From Halisarca cf. caerulea (Eukaryota > Porifera > Demospongiae > Chondrillida > Halisarcidae), in assembly GCA_963170055.1 (NCBI GenBank), contig CAUJGJ010000227.1, positions 5,001 through 17,500 on the forward strand: a stretch of 12,500 nt of DNA. Direction: 5' to 3'. The notes beneath the pieces are model-generated. The model saw only the letters and a list, made by a program, of their open reading frames with translations. It was not told where the DNA came from and searched no databases. Both the position numbers and the translations under genes were made by a program. Below, one piece after another: positions 6,980-12,500 of this stretch. Position 1 is the first letter of the stretch; the number at the start of each line of letters is the position of its first letter.

Positions 6980-8043
6980 TCAATGTACAGAGAACACATC
7001 ACTCAATGCATAGAGAGAACACACACTCAATGTGGAGAGAACACACCACTCAATGTAGAGAGAACACACCACTCAATGTAGAGAGAACACACCACTCAAT
7101 GTGGAGAGAACACACACTCAATGTACAGAGAACACACACTCAATGTAGAGAGAACACACCACTCAATGTAGAGAGAACACACCCCTCAATAAGGTAAGAA
7201 CACACACTCAATGTGGAGAGAACATACCACTCAATGTACAGAGAACACATCACTCAATGTGAAGAGAACATACCACTCAATGTGGAGAGAACACACCACT
7301 CAGTGTAGAGAGGAAACACACCACTCAATATGGAGAGAACACCCACTCAATGTGGAGAGAACATACCACTCAATGTAGAGAGGAAACACACCACTCAATA
7401 CGGAGAGAACACACACTCAATGTACAGAGAACACATACTCAATGTGGAGAGAACACACACTCAATGCAGAGAGAAGTTCAGAACACACACTCAATGTGGA
7501 GAGAATACACCACTCAATGTAGAGAGGAAACACACCACTCAATACGGAGAGAACACACACTCAATGTACAGAGAACACAACTCAATGTAGAGAGAACACA
7601 CGTGCACACTCAATGTGGAGAGAACACACACTCAATATAGAGTGAACACACACTCAATGTACAGAGAACACATACTCAATGTGGAGAGAACACACACTCA
7701 ATGCAGAGAGTAGTTCAGAACACACACTCAATGTGGAGAGAATACACCACTCAATGTAGAGAACACACCACTCAATGTACAGAGAACACACTCTTTCAAT
7801 GTGGAGAGAATACACCACTCAATGTGGAGAGAATACACCACTCAATGTGGAGAGAATACACCACTCAATGTAGAGAGAACACACCACTCAATGTGGAGAG
7901 AATACACCACTCAATGTGGAGAGAATACACCACTCAATGTAGAGAGAACACACCACTCAATGTGGAGAGAATACACCACTCAATGTGGAGAGAATACACC
8001 ACTCAATGTAGAGAGAACACACCACTCAATGTGGAGAGAACAG
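6980..8043. repeat. 22/23-bp minisatellite with higher-order organisation
   Basis: Roughly 45-50 units of the type CACTCAATGTGGAGAGAACA alternate between 22 and 23 bp. Variants (GTGG, GTAG, GTAC, ATACGG, GCAG) are ordered. In 7799-8043 three-unit blocks (two GTGG...AATACACC units then one GTAG...AACACACC unit, 69 bp) repeat in phase. In about 7380-7770 a longer block containing the odd spacer AGAGAAGTTCAGAAC is duplicated at about 237 bp spacing. Open frames rich in His, Thr, Glu and Arg across this array are repeat translations. Confidence 0.95.
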
Positions 8044-8057
8044 ATATGGATAAGGTA

Positions 8058-8239
8058 AAGCCCCTTAATTCGTGCATAGCTGTCAAAAAGTATTTCAATT
8101 TGAATTGAGTGGGTTAGAATACTCAAGCAATATCGAATTCACCAATCCCTTTTGCTGTGCATTCTAAAGAAATGGTAATCTGACCCACTCAATTCAAATT
8201 GAAATGGTTTTTGACGGCTATGCACGAATTAAGGGGCTT
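8058..8239. mobile_element. TA-flanked MITE with 63-bp terminal inverted repeats
   Basis: The arms 8058-8120 and 8177-8239 are reverse complements with about five mismatches. Termini are AAGCCCCTTAATTC...; both ends are bordered by the dinucleotide TA (8056-8057 and 8240-8241). The 56-bp centre has no coding potential. Long inverted arms, small size and a TA duplication fit a non-autonomous Tc1/mariner-type element; this class assignment is inferred from the TA alone. It sits about 15 bp from the end of the minisatellite. Confidence 0.85.
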
Positions 8240-8242
8240 TAC

Positions 8243-8455
8243 GAAATTTGGGTACCTTACCCTATTGAATCTTTATCATACACTTCAGGTGTCTGACTGT
8301 GACACACCCTGCAAGGAGTCATCAAGATTGTATAATCTTTAGCCAGTACTGCATCGACGGGGCATAGACATGTCTTCCTGTACGCCAAGGGGTAGCTCCT
8401 CCATTTCACCAATTAATTAGATTTGCACACAAAGCGCGCCAAAACAAGACGACAG
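8243..8455. other. Upstream region of the TATA promoter
   Basis: No gene is recognised. It contains an octamer-like ATTTGCAC near 8421-8428 and a GCGCGCC block near 8434-8440, both of which could belong to the adjacent promoter. Confidence 0.3.
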
Positions 8456-8518
8456 CCAATCAGAATGCTCCACATTAACTTCAGTATAAAAGCTGCTGTC
8501 TTCGCCATTTTCCTTTGT
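8456..8518 (+). promoter_or_regulatory. RNA polymerase II-type promoter: CCAAT and TATA boxes
   Basis: A CCAAT box (8456-8460, followed by CAG) lies 25 bp before a consensus TATAAAAG (8485-8492). A C/T-rich initiator-like CCATTTTCC (8505-8513) lies at a plausible start-site distance. The order and spacing fit a strong focused promoter on the + strand. It would drive the tandemly repeated GC-richer region downstream. No protein start with recognised homology follows. Confidence 0.55.
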
Positions 8519-9010
8519 GAGTAGTTGTTGTGTTGGTCTGCAGGCTCCAATAGCGCTGATTTCAGAAAAGGGGTAACTCCGAACCCGGGTGACCAAACCG
8601 ATCAGGCTACTACCTTGCGCCCATGTTGGCGGGATCCAGGAAGCCCGTAGTAGTCTCCCTTAAGGGGTCCTGGAGTAAGTCTTCGGTGCGGGGCGTTAAG
8701 AGTCAGCCGCATGGCGTTACTCACCAACCTTTTGTCGGTGTACGGACGGAGCTTGCAGATTGGGTACGGTCCTTGCTCCTTAAAGACGTAGGAGTTGTGA
8801 GTTTGAGTTCGCCCTTGCAGTGTTGCTTGCCACATGGTCCTTTGGAGGCAGGTCCGCTTCATTGGAAGTGGGAAGGACCTGTAAGTTACCGTTCTCTTCT
8901 CCATCTCTTTGCTGTCTAGTACCCAGCGGTGTGATGTAAGGCCCGTGAGACTTGCAGATCATCGCCCGGTTACACGTATCGTATGTGTGCCGGTGTACGG
9001 TGTCAGTCGA

Positions 9011-9370
9011 TGTACGGTCGGAGCTTGTGATCGGGTACGTCCTTGCTCCTAGCAGACATTTGGGAGGGTGTCTGAAAGTACCCAGCGGTGACGTGTCATC
9101 GCACGGCTACACTTTGTGTGCCACAGTCGTTGTACGGGTCGGTGTACGGTCGGAGCTTGGATCGGGTACGTCCTTGCTCCTAGCAGGCATTTGGGAGGGT
9201 GTCTGAAAGTACCCAGCGGTGACGTGTCATCGCACGGCTACACTTTGTGTGCCACAGTCGTTGTACCATAGATACTCTATACTTACGTAAGTATAGAGTA
9301 TCTATGGTTGTACGGTCGGAGCTTGGATCGGGTACGTCCTTGCTCCTAGCAGGCATTTGTGAGGCGGTGT
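9011..9370. repeat. Tandem repeat, unit about 120-132 bp
   Basis: Spacing between the GTACGGTCGG cores is 132 bp (9011 to 9143) and 166 bp (9143 to 9309). Removing the 47 bp of palindrome plus duplicated target from the second interval gives 119 bp. The shared blocks include AAGTACCCAGCGGTGACGTG and TACACTTTGTGTGCCACAGT. Confidence 0.85.
9267..9306. mobile_element. 40-bp perfect palindrome inserted in a repeat unit
   Basis: The two 20-bp halves are exact reverse complements with no spacer, centred between 9286 and 9287. It is flanked by GTTGTAC on both sides (9260-9266 and 9307-9313); the neighbouring repeat unit lacks it. This is the footprint of an insertion with a 7-bp target-site duplication. 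The palindrome centre ACGTAAGTAT carries a 5' splice-site consensus on each strand. Confidence 0.8.
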
Positions 9371-9520
9371 CTGAAAGTACCTGTAGATCTAACCAGTGAC
9401 TGTCACTAGTGTCTGCCTGAAGATTCAGGGTAGTCTTGTGGACGATGTGCCTGTCTAATTGTGTTCTGGGAGAGGAACTGGTGTTGCAGCTGTTTCAGCA
9501 TTTTTTGTTGGTAAGTATTC

Positions 9521-9779
9521 AGTTGCTGATCCGTTTATGTGTACGTTATATCTAAGAATGAGAATGCCTGGTCTTCGTAATTTTGTCAATTACATATTAT
9601 ATGACATTGTACGTAGTACATTATGATTTACAATAATTGTCTACTGAAGATGTTAAATTGCTGTGCAATTTTTTGGGTCGTGTCCCTTTGTCTCTTTACT
9701 ATTTTATGTCATATATTTGAGTATCTTTAGGAATCACTTATTTCTTCATTGGATTCATCCATTAAGTCTTGTGTGTGCC
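9521..9779. other. AT-rich stretch, no gene recognised
   Basis: This is T-rich on the + strand and follows the donor-like GTAAGTATT at 9511. It could be an intron of the + strand transcript. Nothing else is supported. Confidence 0.3.
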
Positions 9780-10444
9780 TTAGCTGGTGGTGTAGCCTTT
9801 TGAAATGCCAAAATAACCTAGCTGAAACTTGGATTTAAAATTTGTCATTTTAATAGAACCTGTAGCGGCAGCATGGTGGTGCTCGCTTTGTGGGGTAGCT
9901 GTGCAGTTGCAGGAGCTCAACACCAGTGGATGGGCATCCGTGGTACTCGATGTGTAGGACGTAATGGTTCTACTACCCTGAAATCCTGCCTGCTCGAGTA
10001 GCCTTTCCAATTAGCCACTGGACTGATTGATGTTGTCCATCTCCTCCATGTTGCTGGACCTGTCCTACCAAGACGACCTGAATCTGGTGCATTGTGGTGC
10101 TTGGACTAGTCTGAGTAGTGTCAGTGTTCAGGTGTCCAGCAGCTGATTGGCGCCTGTGGTACTCGTTGTGTAGGATGTAATGGTTCCACAGCCCTGAAGT
10201 CTTGCCCGCTCGAGTAGCCAGTCCACCCTGTCCATCAATTGATCTGTTCAAAGTGGCACCTCCCAGTGATGTCTAGTCCGGATCCCCTTCTGATGATTCC
10301 ACTGGTGCAACTGATCTGACGGTAGACTTGTCACAGCCTGGCTTTTGGGGCATGATGTACCTCCCCGTCCTCGCCGGATGCCCTGGGCACACAAGTTAGT
10401 CGTGTGGCAAAGAGAGGTACAAGAATGACTGCTATTTATAGCTA
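9780..10444 (-). other. Duplicated gene-like segment, copy 1 (unknown product)
   Basis: Read on the minus strand, the segment has a TATAAATA at 10440-10433 and then an ATG at 10353-10351 opening a 26-codon frame (MPQKPGCDKSTVRS..., stop at 10275). After these come two related exon-like blocks (10222-10155 and 9998-9870), each beginning TACTCGAGC and containing GAGTACCAC. The promoter/ATG block and the 9998-9870 block recur nearly unchanged in copy 2 at 11880-11612. The reading frame across blocks is broken by stops at the same place in two of three versions, so either splicing or decay is involved. The Thr/Gln/His-rich peptides resemble no family I can name. Confidence 0.35.
10433..10440 (-). 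promoter_or_regulatory. TATA box of duplicated segment copy 1
   Basis: TATAAATA lies 80 bp upstream of the ATG at 10353. In copy 2 the equivalent position reads TGCAAATA, although a TATATATA run lies a few bases further upstream there. Confidence 0.4.
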
Positions 10445-10614
10445 TCCTGCATGTGACAATTACATAGCTAGCATTTAATTTCACATATTATGCCACTATT
10501 TGGTTGGTTCTCTAATATTTTTTGGTGTTTTATATATATATATTCACAAACTCAACTCGTTAGGTTTGTCTATATATGCTAGGATATTATGCATTTGATT
10601 GATCTACTCAGTTG
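10445..10614. other. AT-rich spacer
   Basis: AT-rich sequence between copy 1 and the TTAA-flanked element. No feature is recognised apart from a short TA run near 10533-10542. Confidence 0.4.
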
Positions 10615-10618
10615 TTAA

Positions 10619-11275
10619 CACTTTCACTGGTGGGCATTTAATCAATTAGACAACCCCTTCCCTATGGCCGATTTTCGGGTTGCGTTTCCAATTCTACATG
10701 CACTCAGATGTTTGTTTGTAACAGCGCCATTTTTCAAAAATCCCCTTAGCAACCTATATCATGTGATAGCACATGAAATTTTGCATTATATGACATAAGA
10801 TTTAAGCTTGTGCTAATCTATACGCATGCGTGAGCTTCCTCAAAAATGGACGGTAGCGGAAAACGTTTTTTTTGTCGTGTTGAATTGATTTGTAATGGCA
10901 AATACCAAGAAAGGGAAAGGAGACCAGCTTGCTACCCGTAGCTGAACTACAAACGTTGCCATAAGGTCCGGATCTGTCAGAAAAGAACGGTATATACACG
11001 TACACCGACTTATCTTTCAAACTCAGATTTACATACAAATATGAGGTACGCAGTAAAAGTATTATCTTTTCACTCTCTTTCCCTCTATGTTCTGTGAATG
11101 TTTCATCGAACATTAAGACTAGGTTGTTTTCTAGAAAGTAAGCAACTTTAGAAGGAATTTGAGTTTATGGTACAGCATTGATACTTGTACAGAAAGTCAG
11201 GCCACTATAGTGGCCTTCACCAAAATCATTTGACCTGTTTTTGGGCCACTATAGTGGCCTTCACTGGTGAAAGTG
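10619..11275. mobile_element. TTAA-flanked piggyBac-type MITE
   Basis: The 657-bp element is bordered by TTAA on both sides (10615-10618 and 11276-11279). It has imperfect terminal inverted repeats starting CACTTTCAC at each end; after the first 9 bp GTG and GGC are shared again with small shifts. TTAA target duplication with a CxCTTT-type terminus is characteristic of the piggyBac superfamily. The interior has no recognisable transposase; a 103-codon minus-strand frame (11113-10802) has no known motif and looks fortuitous. The right end holds two copies of the palindrome GGCCACTATAGTGGCC (11200-11215 and 11244-11259), each followed by TTCAC, probably subterminal transposase-binding repeats. 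Confidence 0.75.
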
Positions 11276-11279
11276 TTAA

Positions 11280-11880
11280 ATTGAACTAAGTTTCACTAGT
11301 ATGCAGACTGAGATTGATTGCATGGTATTTATACAATGGGTAGTTGCCATGTACAGTAGTTGGTTCACTTGTTCAGTAGCTGGTTGGTGCACCACACCCA
11401 AAACAATGTTATAGGATAAGTTTTGAGGGGTATATATATCTATAGCTCCTCACATTGTTATCCCTAGCTGCTATTTTGTCGGTAACACTCAGCAGTATAC
11501 CTACCCCAACAGAACAAAAACAGCAAATAATCCAAAGCACAGAAAGAATCATTGTAAAAACTGCAAAACTTGAACCTGGTTCTAAAGTATATTTTCTGTT
11601 GAAAGGTTTGAAAGCATGGTGGTGGTCGCTTTGTGGGGTAGCTGTAGTTGCAGGATGTTCAACACCAGTGGATGGGCATCCGTACACATGGTACTTGATG
11701 TGTAGGACGTAATGGTTTCACTACCCTGAAATCCTGCCTGCTCGAGTAGTCAGCACCTTGTCACACACAGCCTGGCTTTTGGGGCATGATGTACCTCCCC
11801 GTCCTCGTCGGATGCCCTGGGCACACAAGTTAGTTGTGTGGCAAAGAGAGGTACAAGAATGATTGTTATTTGCAGCTATA
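11280..11880 (-). other. Duplicated gene-like segment, copy 2 (possible membrane protein exon)
   Basis: Copy 2 has the promoter/ATG block (11880-11757, ATG at 11787-11785) directly followed by the exon-like block (11748-11612). It lacks the extra 300 bp present in copy 1. The start frame reads MPQKPGCV then stops because of a (GT)2 insertion relative to copy 1. Downstream, a minus-strand frame ending at 11409 encodes a Pro/Thr/His-rich stretch (TATPQSDHHHAF) and then one clear hydrophobic segment of about 25 residues (SSFAVFTMILSVLWIICC and on) with a basic flank. A donor-like GTGAGG follows at about 11455. A one- or two-pass small membrane protein is conceivable; the CD225/dispanin family was considered but the match is too weak to claim. 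It may equally be a decayed duplicate. Confidence 0.3.
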
Positions 11881-12500
11881 TATAATGCTAGAGAACAAAG
11901 TTTTTTATATTAGACAACACAACAAAGTTTTTGACAATGGTGCATGGTTTCATCAAATTTTAGCAATATTTTGACACAATCCAAGGATGGCAGAATTACT
12001 GAGTGCCAAACTTTTAGTGGATATAATGGTACCAGTCTGACCGACTCCAAAATAATTGCGCAATATCCAAGTTTGTCATGATTATTTTTAGTATTTTCAC
12101 AAGAGCATTATAAGTGACCTTAAGACCATTCATCATGTTCTGTTAATATTATACAGTAAAGCACGGCAGCACATTTTGGCTTTATTTCCACTCTAGTATA
12201 ACAATCGTATGAGGCAAACCAATGTAACTACTACCAGGGGAACATAATACTGTGAAACATCTATAGACCACATTAACCGCCATCCCTGCTTATTCACCAT
12301 AAATTGACAGTAAGGCTATATGTGAAGTGTATGTTTTGGCAATGACTCAGTGCTAGAAGATCAGATTGTAAACTGTATGAAGTGAAAGAAGTTTCAAATG
12401 TTATGACGAAGTTATAGTCACAATTAATTTTTAGCACTTATCTCGAATTATATGCACCTACACACAAACACACCCAAGTACAGTCACAAGCAAGTGCTAC
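11881..12500. other. AT-rich region without recognised gene
   Basis: No open frame of interest, no recognised RNA gene and no long inverted repeat were seen. The last 40 bases drift toward CA-rich simple sequence. Confidence 0.4.

Larger units (their letters stand above)
8519..9520 (+). ncRNA. Putative non-coding or 5' leader transcript with 120-132-bp repeats
   Basis: Downstream of the promoter the sequence is GC-richer than its surroundings. It contains two and a half close copies of a unit whose core reads GTACGGTCGGAGCTTG, then GGGTACGTCCTTGCTCC, starting near 9011, 9143 and 9309; a diverged copy lies near 8739. Within the core, GGAGC and GCTCC can pair as a hairpin. Consensus donor sites GTAAGT occur at 8881 and 9511, so the transcript may be spliced. 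Open frames here (for example 98 and 84 codons) are not conserved between repeat copies and resemble nothing I know. Transcription and function are inferred, not shown. Confidence 0.35.

Noticed and set aside
6980..8043. CRISPR array
   Set aside because: There are no unique spacers between the repeats; units are directly adjacent, and the context is eukaryotic.
6980..8108. Plus-strand frames of 60-135 codons with repeated His, Arg, Glu and Asn
   Set aside because: They are translations of the 22/23-bp minisatellite; shifts between 22 and 23 bp break any one frame.
8602..9206. 98- and 84-codon plus-strand frames and overlapping minus frames
   Set aside because: They cross the tandem repeat and are not kept in frame between its copies; no known domain was recognised.
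10802..11113. 103-codon minus-strand frame as a transposase fragment
   Set aside because: It lies inside the TTAA-flanked element but shows no DDD triad context or Cys-rich domain typical of piggyBac transposases.
11409..11687. CD225/dispanin gene
   Set aside because: One hydrophobic segment and a KIAARD stretch recall the family, but the second membrane segment and the conserved Gly-Asp loop were not found.

Overview
The window looks like nuclear DNA of an invertebrate animal, most likely a sponge or another early-branching metazoan. This rests on short spliced introns (about 59-107 bp) with GT/AG ends, long CA/GT microsatellites, many minisatellites and miniature transposons, and eukaryotic gene remnants (HECT ubiquitin ligase, eIF5B). 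No bacterial operon structure is visible. The taxon is inferred from style, not from a species-specific marker. It is a gene-poor, repeat-rich interval.

Layout. 1-125: CA microsatellite. 260-501 (-): last exon of a G2E3-like HECT E3 ligase with the catalytic Cys. 700-1195: small hairpins, a 50-bp inverted repeat, an AT microsatellite and a possible tRNA-type SINE. 1527-3061 (-): an apparently intact two-exon DDE integrase/transposase gene; its second exon (1527-1745) is joined by a 107-bp intron. Its upstream side carries an array of 14-bp units with an AATCGATT palindromic core (3168-3540). 3851-3983: GT microsatellite. 4106-5365 (-): a broken eIF5B pseudogene that keeps the P-loop but has lost switch I, G3 and G4. 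5945-6290: 33-bp G-quadruplex-type minisatellite. 6980-8043: 22/23-bp minisatellite with higher-order structure. 8058-8239: TA-flanked MITE with 63-bp inverted ends. 8456-9520 (+): CCAAT/TATA promoter followed by a tandemly repeated, possibly non-coding transcript. One repeat unit there is interrupted by a 40-bp perfect palindrome flanked by a 7-bp duplication. 9780-11880 (-): two diverged copies of a segment holding a TATA-like region, a start codon and short exon-like stretches, separated by a TTAA-flanked piggyBac-type MITE (10619-11275). 11880-12500: AT-rich sequence with no recognised gene.

The window contains no working pathway. The coherent biology is transposition: one probably autonomous integrase element, at least three non-autonomous inverted-repeat elements of different target preference, and a dead translation-factor gene. 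The HECT exon lies downstream of the integrase gene on the same strand; whether it is cargo of that element or an unrelated host gene cannot be settled from this window.
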